The notes under the pieces were generated by a model. The model saw nothing but the letters and a program-made list of their open reading frames with translations. It ran no database searches and was not told where the DNA came from. Below are positions 42,938-54,249 of a DNA stretch of 64,000 nt, piece after piece. Source of the stretch: Cololabis saira (Eukaryota; Chordata; Actinopteri; Beloniformes; Belonidae); the NCBI RefSeq assembly GCF_033807715.1, contig NC_084599.1:13641125-13705124 (forward strand), given 5' to 3'. The translations under genes and the position numbers were made by a program. Numbering within the stretch: the stretch's first letter is position 1; each line of letters starts with the position of its first letter.

Positions 42938-45582
42938 CTCACGTTAACGGTTGACACGAGAGTTACAGTCTCCATCATGAGCACTCTTTCCTCCTGCTCA
43001 ACCATGGCTGCAGGTTGCGGCAGAGGCAGGCGACTCATGGCATCTGCATTACCATGATGTTTCCCCGGTTTGTAAATTATCTCGTATTCATACGCTCTCA
43101 GCGTTACAGCCCATCGCTGAATACGAGGAGATGCCATGTTAGGCACAGCCTTCATCTCATTAAAGAGGGATAACAAGGGTTTGTGATCGGTGCAAATGAC
43201 AAACTTCCTCCCATACAAGTATTTGTGGAAGCGCTGAATGCCAAACATCACTGCCAAGCCCTCTTTGTCCAATTGTGAGTAGTTGGATTCAGCTGATGTC
43301 AGCGTCCTTGACATAAAGCTGATTGGTCGCTCTTGTCCACCCGGCATTCGGTGAGACAACACCGTCCCCACTCCATAGGGCGAAGCATCACAGGACAGGA
43401 TCAAGTCTTTTTGACTGTCATAATGCACTAAAACTTCAGAAGATTGCATGAGGCGTTTTGAGTCTTCAAACGCTCTCTCTTGTTCTGTCGCCCATTTCCA
43501 TTTTGTCTCTTTTTTCAACAGTTCATGCAAGGGAGCTAACAATGTCGACAAGTTTGGCAGGAATCTATTGTAATAATTGAGCAGCCCCAGGTACGCACGC
43601 AGTTCAGTGACATTAGTGGGTGCTGGTGCTTTCTGTATTGCACTGACCTTATGTGGTAGAGGGTGAAGTCCTGAGGCATCCACTTTATACCCTAAAAACT
43701 CTTGCCAGATGCCAGATGCCAGATGTTCTTGGTCACTTTGGCCTGTCAACAAAATGTCATCCAAATATACTTCTACATTTGGAATGCCAGCCACCAGACT
43801 CTCCATCAGTCTCTGAAATATGGCTGGACTGGAAGAAACTCCAAAAGGCAGACGGTTCACCTGAAACAGACCTTTATGTGTGTTAATGGTGACATAAGGC
43901 TTTGATGTTTCATCTAAGATCACCTGTTGATATGCATGGCTTAAGTCCAGTTTACTGAACTTTTCACCACCAGACAACTTTTCGAACAAATCCTCCAGCT
44001 TTGGTATTGGATATTGTTCTAACTTTGACACCAGGTTGACTGTGAGCTTGTAATCTCCACAGATGCGCACTGAGTTGTCTGGCTTCAATACAGGAACAAT
44101 CGGCGCGGCCCACTCAGAAAACTTCACTGGCTCGATTATCCCTTGATTTGTGAGTCTCTGCAACTCGCCTTCCACCTTCTTTCTCATGGCATAAGGGACT
44201 GGGCGGGGTTTATAATATTTTGGAGCAACTCCTTCTTTTACGTATATTTTTGCTGGGGGGCCCCTCCACGTTCCCAGTTCCTCTTTGAAAACGTCCTTGT
44301 TCTCGCTTAACACCTCTTGCAGCGTTGTCTGTTTCTGCTCTATGTTGTTAAGCAGAACACAGTTCATCCCCAGCTCCTTAATCCACGATCTGCCCAACAG
44401 ATTTGGCCCTGGACCCGCTACAACCACCACTGGAAGCTGTTTAGTTTGGTCTTTGAACTGCACCGTTACTTCTGCTGCACCTATTGTGGGCACTTTCTCA
44501 CCAGTATATGTTTTAAGTGTCAATGAACAATCTTGCAGCTCTGGTGTATCCCCTGCTGCTGCCCGTAACTTAGCATACTCAGTCTTGGATACAATTGTCA
44601 CACTGCAACCTGTATCTACTTCGAATTTTACCATTTTACCATTTAATTTTAACTGAGTAGTAATCGGGTCTGTTTTTGTTATTTTTGGCTCTGTTAGATT
44701 GTGTAGTGTAAACACTTCTTCATCACTAGAGAGATTGACAGGGGCTTCACTTATGTGGTGTGCAGCTTGTCTTTTATCCCTTTTTACAAACTGCTTATGC
44801 TTCCCTCCCCCCTTAAGCTGCTGCTGGCCTGCAGGGGGCAAGGATCTGCACATCTTCTTCACGTGACCTTTTTTACCACAGCCATGGCACGTTTCATTGA
44901 TGAACCGACAGTCCCGTGCCATGTGTGCACCACCACACCTGTAACACGTCAGCGGTGTCTTTTTTTCTTGCCACTTCTGTCCCCCTCTCACATTGTGCAC
45001 CGGCAGGTGCGCTGTAGCTTTACTCCCAGTACTGTCCATCGTTTTCGGTTGCAGCTGCAGGTCGCGCACGTCCCTGCTTGCAGTCTCTATGGCTTGCGCG
45101 ACCTTCAGCACCCGCTCAAAAGTCAGATCTGGCTCTGCCAACAATCTCCGCTGGATGCGGTCATCCGCAATGCCGCACACGAGCCTGTCCCGCAGCATCT
45201 CTTTCAGCTTATCCCCGTAGTTGCAGTGTTGAGCCAGCTCCCGCAGCACCGCTACATACTCCGTCACAGTCTCATTCACCGCCCTCGTCCTCGAGTTAAA
45301 CTTGAATCGTTGGACTATCTCACTGGGCTTTGGGTTGTAGTGTGACTGCAGCAGGTCAGTTAAGTCATCATACAACATATCACCGGGCTTCTCCGGGCTT
45401 AACAAGTTTCTCATTAAACTATATGTCCGGCTGCCCACTGAGCTCAACAATATAGCCCGCTTTCTTTCAGCTTCCGTGATCTCATTTGCCACAAAAAAAT
45501 GTTCCATCACCTCGATGTACTCCTCCCAGGCTTGACTCTGGCTGTCAAAAGCCGCGAGTGTCCCCACCAATGCTGTAGCCAT
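42938..45582 (-). pseudogene. Gypsy gag-pol: gag, protease, reverse transcriptase, RNase H
   Basis: One open frame starting with MATALVGTLAAF at 45582. Visible parts are a gag domain (about residues 1-180), two zinc knuckles (CYRCGGAHMARDC at 213-225 and CHGCGKKGHVKKMC at 232-245), an aspartic protease active site (VDTGCS, about 322-327), reverse transcriptase with YLDDILLTG (606-614), and RNase H with LSCDASPYG and CTDHKPL. Between YLDD and FLGYKVDASG about 25-30 residues usual for the family are missing, at a short GCCAGAT tandem repeat near 43708-43731. The reading frame is otherwise open until the Harbinger insertion at 42937. The element is recent enough to keep gag-pol open but is disabled in several places. 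Confidence 0.9.
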
Positions 45583-46043
45583 CCCGACGTTGTCACTTCG
45601 CCGCCGCTACCAGCTCCGTCGTTAGCGCCGCTGCTAGCGTTTAGCTTCCCCGACGCCCGACATTAATTGAGTCCACGCGTAGCCGAACTCACAAGTTGTT
45701 TTCTTTTTCTCCTTACAACTCATAGTGAGCTCGCTGGGTCTCCTCGTCGCCAAATGTAATATCCTTCTGATATTTTATAAGAACGGGACTGAGACGGGCT
45801 CTACGTTCTGGTTTCTTTATTGAACACCATTTCCCGACTGGCGGGGGAACAACAGGTCAAAAGGCAAAAAGTCTAACCAGCCTATGCTGCCACCCTGAGG
45901 ACAGCTACCGTAATAACAACACATTTTCACTCTTCTACACTCCACCTATCTCCCAATCACGAAGTCAGTAGTGTTTCGGCATCCGGGTTGCCAGCTCGGC
46001 TCTAATTATCGCAGCAGCCGCTACGAACGTGTTGGATGAAAAA

Positions 46044-46216
46044 ATGTCTAGCTTTCCAAAACCTAAAAGACCTCGTTATGAATCCGAGTTACGTCGTGAC
46101 AAGGTCCGAAATAAAACAAGGATTTGTATAGGAGATGCTTTTGATAGATGGAGACGGCTGAAAGCGGAGAAGAATTCGAAGACAGACGCCAACGTTGCTG
46201 ATTTTCACCTGGACAG
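46044..46216 (+). CDS. Short TE-type exon with PKRPRYES motif
   Basis: Encodes MSSFPKPKRPRYESELRRDK and then a basic region ending with ADFHLD, and is followed by a good splice donor (GACAG|GTAAGA). The composition suggests a nuclear, DNA-binding N-terminus. I recall similar first exons in fish transposon proteins, but the family is not named here. It lies inside the TTAA element 39013-48715, just right of the Gypsy insertion, and no continuing exon was found. Confidence 0.45.
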
Positions 46217-46464
46217 GTAAGATTCATAGCTAAATGTTTGGCTAACGCTAATTTACTTGGACAAGGTAACAGTGCAGGGCTGTACAGTGCGACAGTTTTC
46301 ATTGCATTTGCGAATAAAAATAATCCGGTGCGAAGAGAAATATGTATCCACTCGCATTTGTGCGAGTGAGTTGCGCTGGGGTCATGTTAAAAAAAGTGTG
46401 AAAATCAATATGAATGTCTCTTGGGGTGTCATCAAAAAATTACCTATCCGACATTTCATGTATA

Positions 46465-46968
46465 AATACCGTATTTTCGCGACCATACGGGCGCCGTGTG
46501 GAAAGGCATACCCTCAGTTTTTTGTCATTTCTGTATTTAAAACATACACACGGCGCAACGAACCTAAAGGCGCCGCAGAACACACACACAAGCACACGAG
46601 TGTGCGTATTTAAAAATAGAGCGGGAGCAAAACTTTGTTTGATTGTAGGCTACTTTATTTTAGTTTTTACATTAATCAAACCCATCAAAGTCCTCGTCCT
46701 CTGTTTCTGCATTAAAGTGCTCCGCTAAATCAGCTGTGCCAGTCCCAATTTCCTCGCTTTCAGAGTCACTTTCCGTGCCGTGCGGCACCTCGGACTTACC
46801 GGCTTTTGCAAAAGCTCGCAAAATAGTCCCAGCAGACACGTTAGCCCACGCATCAACAATACATCTGCAAACTGTGGCATAACTTGCCCGGCGCTGCTTT
46901 CCACTCTTGGTGAAACTGTTCTCCCTCAGTCATCCATCTCTCCCACGCCGCTGCAGCCTTTATGGTTT
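46465..46968 (-). mobile_element. Pogo-like transposon 3' part
   Basis: On the minus strand a frame from about 46960 to 46675 encodes SGKQRRASYATVCR, IVDAWANVSAGTILRAFAKA and an acidic end with TEDEDFDGFD. This is the C-terminus typical of fish pogo/CENP-B-like (DDE_1) transposases. The plus-strand left end ACCGTATTTTCGCGACCAT at about 46469 looks like its terminal repeat. The catalytic core is missing. Confidence 0.6.
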
Positions 46969-47060
46969 GGTGATTTATGGTTCCGCGTTACACCAACGCA
47001 GAGCCTACGCCGTAGGGTACGCAGCGACGCGCACGTACGGTGCGCTTCGCTGCCTAATTC
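46969..47060. mobile_element. Palindromic MITE, half copy
   Basis: Contains one arm only (TGATTTATGGTTCCGCGTTA, then CGCAGAGCCTACGCCGTAGG) and part of the centre. The right arm is missing. Confidence 0.7.
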
Positions 47061-47078
47061 AATTTTGCAGTACATTAT

Positions 47079-48521
47079 GGGGTAAATCCACAAAGAATAG
47101 ATTGCGCCCGCAAATAGCGCTGTGAATTGCGCTGCATTAGCGCCCGCAATTTGCCCCGCTTTAAGGTCCTATTCACAAAAGATTTTGCTCTAATGATATA
47201 CCGGAGCAAACACGCCCATAAAGTTTTGCGGCTGAGTGCAATTTGCACTTGTCTGAGTGAGTGAGCGGAGCTGTTTCCAGTGATCTCCATATTTCAGCAC
47301 ACAGATTGGTCCATAATGAGACTGCAGAGAGCACAATAGCCTCAACTTTCACGTATTTGTACTTCTAGTATTTCGCATGTAGATATTATTCATCCCCAAA
47401 GGGAAATTCAACCGTCCAGCAGCTCATCAAAACATAAACATAAAAATCAACCACACTTCCATTCAGACAATAAAAGCACATTCATAATATTAAAATAAAC
47501 ATATAAGGTTTTTAAACAAATATCATGTAAAGTGCAAACTAAAATATAGTCCAGTTGTGGCAGAGGTGAGTGTTTGAAACTGAGTCCAGGACGAGTTAAA
47601 CAGTCTTATTGCTGCGGGGACGCAAGGATCTCCTGAACCGCTCCGTGCGCAGTGAGCGGAGGCTGCGGAGCCGACCGCTGCAGGCAAAGCAGCAAAAAAA
47701 AAAAAAGCAGCAAAAAAGAGTGCACTGGCCACCATCGTGTGGTAGAACATAGCCATCATCTCCACACACACATCAAAAGACCTCAGTGTCTGTATGACAT
47801 AAGCTAATGAAATGTCAAATGTTAAGAGGCTGTGCGCATTTACGCACAAGGCACAGCACCAGTAACTTCATTAACACCGGATCGGGATCAGATCAGGATA
47901 TAATGGTAATTCATGTTCTTTGTTTTGCTACACACACCTACAGGTCAGCTCTTAAACACACACATTCTACATTTATATGTTTATATGGTGGAATTGTTTG
48001 TAATAAAGCAGCCCTTATGAATCCTGAACTCCGTCCTGTTACTTTTATTTTTAAATCCGATAAGTCCACAACCCCACTTGATCTGTCTACAGTCATGTCT
48101 GAATGTAGATTTCACCCTTAATATCATTCAGTATCACACAGGCTTGAATGACATTGAAGAGAGAGAGAAACAGAGTGAGGAGTGATTTTGCGCGCAGTTT
48201 AATACACGCTTCTGAAACACGGTATTTGCTCCACTATTTTTGCGTGTGGCAAATAGCCCTGGCCTTTGTGAATTAGACGCTTTTTGCAATGAGGCTTATT
48301 TGCATAGAAAGGGGGCAATTTTGCGCCGAATGTATGAATATTACCTAATTTGCATGCATGCAAATGGCACCGGCGCAGACTGCCACTATTTGCTTGGCAG
48401 CGCAGTTTGTGGAGCAATTCGCCCTTTGCGGGTGCTTTGTGAATTAGACGCTCTCTTTTTGTCTCATTTGCACCGGTTTAGCGGCCGCAAAAGCCGCGCA
48501 ATCCTTTTGTGGATTTGGCCC
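47079..48521. mobile_element. Second PIF/Harbinger-type element, no transposase
   Basis: The left end GGGGTAAATCCACAAAGAAT and the inverted right end GGGCCAAATCCACAAAAGGA are similar, each ending in a GATTGCGC block. A TAT triplet flanks both ends (47076-47078 and 48522-48524), as expected for a 3-bp duplication. Subterminal GCGC-rich motifs repeat (CGCAAATAG, GCGCAATT). It lies inside the TTAA element and carries an inserted LINE fragment. Confidence 0.72.
47380..47680 (-). mobile_element. LINE 3' fragment inside the second Harbinger
   Basis: On the minus strand it encodes SGDPCVPAAIRLFNSSWT and ends in an untranslated tail with a CCCTTTGGGGATGAATAATA end. This resembles fish LINE 3' ends of the Rex1/Babar type. 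It is 5'-truncated. Confidence 0.5.
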
Positions 48522-48617
48522 TATTACTTCGCAAAAGATCTTTCATAAAGCATTAAATATGGCAGCCTACGTTCCTGTTACATTCTGCAGCCTACCTGGC
48601 AACCTCTGGTCAGGGAA

Positions 48618-48640
48618 GGGGGGGGGGGGGGGGGGGGGGG
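48618..48640. repeat. Run of 23 G
   Basis: Homopolymer near the right end of the TTAA element. It may form a G-quadruplex and is a likely site of sequencing slippage. Confidence 0.95.
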
Positions 48641-48734
48641 TACACGCCGCTCAACAGTATTTTGAAAGTGACTGCAGTACCAGTTTTGGCCATTTCTTAC
48701 ACACTGCTCCTTTAAAGCAGGAAAGTCATGCTGA

Positions 48735-48885
48735 GTTTCAGCAGGCTGAAATGATTAAAAACTATCTCTGCATGGATTGGATGAGGCCTCAAACCTCACC
48801 TTGCTCTCAATCGAGAGGGACATCGCCATTGATGAGAGCAAAGTAATTGAAAGGTTTGCGGCGATGACAACCGGCTGATCGTTAA
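48735..48885 (+). mobile_element. hAT transposase C-terminal relic
   Basis: A plus-strand frame gives LTLLSIERDIAIDESKVIER followed by FAAMTTG, like the C-terminal dimerisation end of hAT/ZMYM-type transposases. Nothing of the catalytic region is nearby. Confidence 0.4.
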
Positions 48886-49039
48886 ATGTGTACACCCTCC
48901 ACCGGATGGAAATATTTTTTGTTGTTGTTTTCTGCTCACCGCTGGATGAAACCATCATTGGTAAGCTGTCATAATATTAATTATTTCTGATAACATTGTC
49001 ATGACGCTGAATATATGGCCTTTGCAAATTTATGAGATT

Positions 49040-51310
49040 CTGAGACTGTTATTTGTGATAGTTCATCAGAGCAACCGCTTGCGGGAAGAAACTGTCCCTG
49101 TGTCTGGAGGTTCTGGCGCACAGAGCTCTGTAGCGCCGTCCAGAGGGGAGGAGTTGGAACAGACTGTGTCCCGGGTGTGAGGGGTCAGCAGAGATTTGAC
49201 CTGCCCGTTTCCTGGTCCTGGACCGGTACAGGTCGTCGATAGATGGGAGGTTAGTCCCAACTATCCTCTCTGCAGACCTGATTGTCCGTTGCAGTCTGTG
49301 CCTGTCCAGTTTGGTGGCTGATCCGAACCAGACAGTGATGGAAGGGCAGAGAACAGACTGTATGATGGCAGAGTAAAAGGTGATCAGCAGCTGCTGTGGC
49401 AGGTTAAACTTCCTGAGCTGCCGCAGGAAGTACAACCTCTGCTGCACCTTCTTTCTGACGGAGTTGATGTGGGTGGTCCACTTCAGGTCCCTGGAGATGG
49501 TGGACCCCAGGAACCTGAAGGAGTCTGTGGTGGAGACAGTGCTGTTGAGGATGGTGAGGGGGGGAGTGGCGGTGGGTTTTTTCTGAAGTCCACTGTCATC
49601 TCCACAGTCTTGAGCGGGTTCAGCTCCAGGTTCCGACTGCACCAGTGGACCAGCTGTTCCACCTCCCGTCTGTACGCGGACTCGTCACCTTCCCGGATCA
49701 GGCCGATGACGGTGGTGTTGTCCGCGTACTTCAGGAGGTTCACAGACGAGTCCCCTGAGGTGAAGTCGTTAGTGTAGAGGGAGAAGAGCAGTGGTGAGAG
49801 GACGCACCCCAGGGGGGCGCCAGTGCTGATGGTCCGGGTGCTGGATGTGATGCTCCCCAGCCTCACCCGCTGCCTCCTGTCACTCAGGAAGCTGGTAATC
49901 CACTGACAGGTGGGGGCAGGCACGGTGAGCTGGGTGAGCTTCTGGTGGAGGATTGCGGGAGCGATCGTGTTGAACGCCGAGCTGAGGTCCAAGAACAGGA
50001 TGGGGGATTGTGGAGGTGGAGCAGCGGGGGGGGGGGGGGGGGGGGGGGAGCGGGTGCTGATGATGATGACGATGATGATGATGATGATGATGGTGAGCCG
50101 TTGGCCTGGTCATCGAATTGGCAGTAAAAATTGTTCAGCTGGTTGGCCAGCTTGAGGTTGCCTGCAGGGCGTGGAGCTGGTCTTTTTAGCCCCGTGATGT
50201 TCTGCAGGCCTCTCCACACAGAAGAGGGGTCAGGGTTGGCAGAGAGGCGATTCTGCAGCTGTTCACCGTAGGATCGCTTCGCTTTCCTGATCTCTCTCAG
50301 GAAAGTGTGTTTTTGGCCTGCTTGAACAGGGCTCGGTCGCCGCTCCTGTAGGCATTCTCCTTGTCTCGGCACAGCTTCCGGAGGTTCGAAGAGAACCAGG
50401 GCTTGCCGTTGTTGTATGTGCAGAAGGTCTTGGTCTGCACACACATGTCCTCACAAAAACTGATGTAGGATGTCACAGTGTCAGTCAGTTCATGGAGATC
50501 TGAGGCCGCAGCTTCAAAGACACTCCAGTCCGTGCACTCGAAGCAGGCCTGAAGCTTCAGCTTTGACTCCTCTGTCCACTTTTTCCACAGTCTTCACTAC
50601 AGGCTTCGAGGTTTTTAGTTTCTGCCTGAAACTAAAGTGTCCAAGAGCTGCGCAGGGAACAGAGCGGTATGCGTTCTTAATAATGGTGTAACAATGGTCC
50701 AGAGTCTGCGTGTCCCTGGTGGGACACGTGACATGTTGCCTGAATTTCGGGAGTTCGTGAGTGAGGTTTGCTCTGTTAAAATCCCCCAAAACAATAAAGA
50801 GTGAGTTTGGGAGTTTTTTCTCCAGGTCTGTTATCTGGTTGGCCAGCCGCTGCGTGGCTTCAGCCACACACGCGTCCTTTGGAATGTAAACGGCGACCAG
50901 AACAAAGGATGAAAACTCCTGTGGTGAATAGAAAGGTTTACAGTTCACAAAGAGTGTCTCTAAGTGAGGACTGCAAGAGTCTTTTAGCACTGTGACATCC
51001 GTACACCAACCTTCGTTTATATAGAAGCAGATCCCGCCACCTTTTTCCTTCCCCGATAGTTCCCTGCTGCGATCCGCTCGGATGAGTTGGAATCCCGGCA
51101 GCCGTACTGAGCTGTCCGGGATCAGATCACTGAGCCAAGTTTCAGTGAAGCAAACGGCGGCAGATCTGCTAAAATCCCGTTTTTTGTGATGAGCATAAGA
51201 AGTTCATCTATTTTATTTGTAAGGGAGCGTACGTTCCCCAGGTGAATGGAGCGGAGCACGGTTCGGAATCCTCTCTCTCTCTCAGCCGCACGAGGGCTCC
51301 AGCGTGCTTA
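49040..51310 (-). mobile_element. LINE with endonuclease and reverse transcriptase, broken
   Basis: Minus-strand non-LTR element, possibly Rex1/Babar-related. From the 5' side: endonuclease region (ETLFVNCKPFYS, VLGDFNRANL, LDHCYTI in 50990-50514), a linker with GLQNITGLKRPAP (50444-49884), RT (MDLSSAFNTIAPAILHQKL, GAPLGCVLSPLLF) with YADNTTVIG in place of the usual YADDTT, and the C-terminal LRKFNLPQQLLITFY and LLPSGRRYRALC. Three frames are needed to follow it. The D-to-N change in the catalytic YADD box and the frameshifts make it dead. A G-run and a GAT repeat near 50026-50095 expanded inside the linker. Confidence 0.82.
50026..50095. repeat. Run of 23 G followed by a GAT repeat
   Basis: 23 consecutive G (50026-50048) and then about ten ATG/GAT units (50058-50094). 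On the minus strand, in the LINE frame, they would encode poly-Ser or poly-His followed by poly-Pro. Confidence 0.93.
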
Positions 51311-51665
51311 TTTATCATATTCGTCATTCAATTTGATAAATAGTCGACTTTATTAATTTATTAATTTAACTTTATTAATAATTATTAATAATTCTTGAAT
51401 AAAATTATTAATAACCCTTCGATAACTGGACAGCCAAGCTAACCTGTGTGGCACAACAATACTTATATCTTAAAGTCTGCATTAGGCTTATAATTAGGTT
51501 TGACATAATGACTGGTAAATCCCTGGTGCTAGAACCTCATGTGATGGTTCTGACCGTGTGCTGCGTTCTGTGGTTGTGTGTCAGAGGCCTGATCTGTGGC
51601 ATTTTTTTTAGCGATTATGTTTTAACGGGAATGTTTAGGGCACAAGGGCCCATCTAGAATGCTTC
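51311..51665. other. AT-rich spacer, no gene seen
   Basis: Short TTATTAATAAT-type repeats and AT-rich sequence between two LINEs. Confidence 0.4.
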
Positions 51666-51669
51666 GCCT

Positions 51670-52350
51670 CCCCTAGGCTGGGACCCCTGCTCCGCCCCTG
51701 CAACCATTGGTCCCACTGTGACACCTCCCTGTCTGCAGGTCATATCCCCTCTTATCTTAAACATGCAACCATCCAGCCCATATTTAAGAAACCGAATTTG
51801 GACCCTGATCTGCCTATTAACTATAGGCCTATATCTAAACTCCCCTTCTTCTAAAAAATCTTGGAAAAGGTTGTTGCCAACCAACTCATTGCTGTATTAG
51901 AAAGGCACAATATTTTTGACAAGTTCCAGTCGGGATTTAGAAAGTTGCACTCTACTGAAATTGCTCTGTTGAAGGTTTCCAATGACATTTTAATGTCTAC
52001 TGATGCAGGTGACTGCACAGGTGACTGCTAGTTTTACTTGACCTCAGCTCTACTTTTGAAACGGTTGACCCCTATATCCTGATCAAACGACTCCGTGACA
52101 GTGCTGTCATATCACGCATTGCCTTAAATTGGATAACATCTTACCTCTCTGACAGAAACTCCTCAGTTTCAAATGGTGACCTTACATCAGACTCCTCTCC
52201 ACTGTACTGTGGTGTCCCGCAAGGTTCGGTTTTGGGGCCACTTTTATTTTCTCAGCACCTGCTACCCCTGGGACATATAAACGATTACAGCATCCCCTAT
52301 CATTTACATGCTGACGACATCCAACTACATTTTTCTGTTAAGCCAGGTGT
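51670..52350 (+). mobile_element. L2 LINE, first part
   Basis: Encodes degenerate L2 reverse transcriptase motifs: FKKPNLDPDLPINYRPISKL, FQSGFRKLHSTEIALLKV and a changed catalytic box HADDIQLHF near 52308-52335. Frameshifts and stops are frequent. The alignment stops after about 52350 and resumes at about 54250. Confidence 0.78.
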
Positions 52351-53408
52351 TGGGCCACAGTCCTATGTGAACATGGGAAGCCTTAATTTGAACTTTAAGG
52401 CCCAGCTCTGAGGCCTAACTCTGAGACCAGCCTTGATTTTCTTACAGCTGACTGCATGGTTTGGTACAAAGCAACCTTCATAATGACTCAAAGCCCGAGC
52501 AGGATTTGCATTTACGGCCCTTCAGTGATAAGGAATAACCGTCTCATTGGGCATGGACCCCAAACCACAGGGGGGGCCGCAGTCGCAGCCTGGGCCCAAT
52601 GATAAGAAGCAGCCTCCCCCCTCTGTCTTTCTCTTTCCTCTTTTTCTCTATTCCTCCTCTCTTGCTCCCAAGGGTCTCTTCTACCTCGGACCTGTCTACG
52701 TTCCCATGTAGTTCTCTGTGAGCAATGAAGAAGGCCACAACTCCTATTTTACCATGAAGAGCTACTAGCTATGGGCCGGCCTCCTCCATTATCGTGACCG
52801 AAGAAGCATATGTCTGGAGCGCTGCAACAAGTGACCTGCGAATGTTCCGAGACCCAGATGAGCCAATCAAGGGACCCTTGCATGCCTCGATATGAACACC
52901 TTTGGACCGACCCGTAGCTGAAGGAGGCCCAGCTGCTGTGCCCATGCATTCCCCTCATCCACACTGAGATGAGGAGAGCAGGAGAGAGAGAGAGCCGGTC
53001 TTTATCAGGATCACCTGCGGAGCATCACCATCCAGCTGTTCACCAAGGAACGCTGACCGGCCAGATCAAACCACCTTTTTCTTCAACTACAAAGATCCAC
53101 CTAAGAGGCTGTTTTGTGTCTGGACAGAGAAACATGGTTAACACATTTAACAAGTTTAGTTGTACGTTGTGAGCCGGACTGCTGATCCTGTCACAACTGG
53201 GTTTATATAGTTTAAGCGTTTTTGTATATTTTATCGTTTGTCTATTGTTGCATCCACGTTGCTGGATCTTGATGACGTGTTCTTCCACAACAGAAAACAA
53301 AGCCCTTCCTCATTTCCCAGTTGAATGACCAGAGAGCACATGTGAAGTCAGTTTCACATTGGTGCTTCTCTCTGTGACTTTATCAGCCATTTTATGAACA
53401 GCCATCGT

Positions 53409-53515
<107 letters not shown>

Positions 53516-53639
53516 TATCTGAAGTTTGTGTTTACTGTTAGTTAGTTGTTTTTTATGTAGTTTAGCCATCAGAATTTATCCTAAGTGTTGTTTCGTCATC
53601 TTTTAACACTTGTGTTAATAATTTCTGATTAATTTGAAG

Positions 53640-53950
53640 GAGGTCGGCGGTTCGAATCCCGCTCTGTCCCAGTTTTCTGTCGTAGTGTCCTTGGGCAAGA
53701 CACCTTACCCACCTTGCCCCGTGTGAATGTGTTTGAATGTGTATGAATGTTTGGTGGTGGTCGGAAGGGCCGTTTGGCGCGATATGGCAGCCACGCTTCC
53801 GTCAGCCTGCCCCAGGGCAGCTGTGGCTACAAAAACGTAGCTACCACCACCTGTGAGAATGTGTATGAATGAATAATGATCTCTGTAAAAGCGCTCTGGG
53901 TGCCTTAAAGGGCGCTATATAAAACCAAGTCATTATTATTATTATTATAG
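53640..53950 (+). mobile_element. tRNA-derived SINE with L2-like tail
   Basis: Starts with a Pol III B-box GGTTCGAATCC (53650-53660), then CCTTGGGCAAGACACCTTAC, a conserved core with GGGCAGCTGTGGCTAC, and ends AAGCGCTATATAAAACCAAG-like sequence and ATT repeats. This is the layout of fish V-SINE/HE1-type elements. The A-box side is missing or degenerate, so the copy is 5'-truncated. It is not a tRNA gene. Confidence 0.82.
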
Positions 53951-54249
53951 ATAAGTTGTTTGTGTTAGTTTTATACATATTTGTCACAGCTGCTGGTTGC
54001 AAAGGTCTGTGCTTGGACTCCTTCCTTCACTATTATTCTGTGGAATAACTGTTACCTTGAGACTGATTTTGCTGTTTAGTTATCATTTTCCTGATAAGTC
54101 AGGTGGTGCCCCGTTTTGATTAATTTATTTTGATAATTACATTTGATAAATAATCTACTTTATTAATTGTTAATAATTGTCGAAGGACAATTATATATAA
54201 CTCTTTGATAACTGAGCCAACACCCCCTTCGTGGCACAACACAGGTGAA

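Larger units (their letters stand above)
39226..45939 (-). mobile_element. Ty3/Gypsy retrotransposon, interrupted
   Basis: Full extent is set by a 5-bp duplication CTCCA at 39221-39225 and 45940-45944. On the minus strand the 5' LTR is 45939-45755 (185 bp, TGTAGAAG to GGATATTACA). A TTTGGCGACGAGGAGACC block follows it, the probable primer-binding site. Gag-pol starts at 45582. The 3' LTR survives only as its last 37 bp (39262-39226), joined directly to truncated integrase. A Harbinger element at 39964-42934 splits pol. Confidence 0.88.
39013..48715 (+). mobile_element. TTAA-target DNA transposon hosting the nest
   Basis: The left end TTAAAGGAGCTGTATGTAAG (39013) and the inverted right end TTAAAGGAGCAGTGTGTAAG (48715) match, and both begin with TTAA. 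Removing the nested elements leaves about 1 kb of own sequence, including one short coding exon (46044-46216). TTAA targets are used by piggyBac and Kolobok elements; which of these applies is not resolved. The G-rich stretch at 48618-48640 lies near its right end. Confidence 0.65.

Noticed and set aside
44285..45345. Plus-strand frames opposite Gypsy gag-pol
   Set aside because: They are antisense shadows of a long frame with zinc knuckles, protease and RT motifs.
53640..53720. Possible tRNA gene (GGTTCGAATCC B-box)
   Set aside because: There is no cloverleaf or A-box. The sequence continues into a SINE core and tail.
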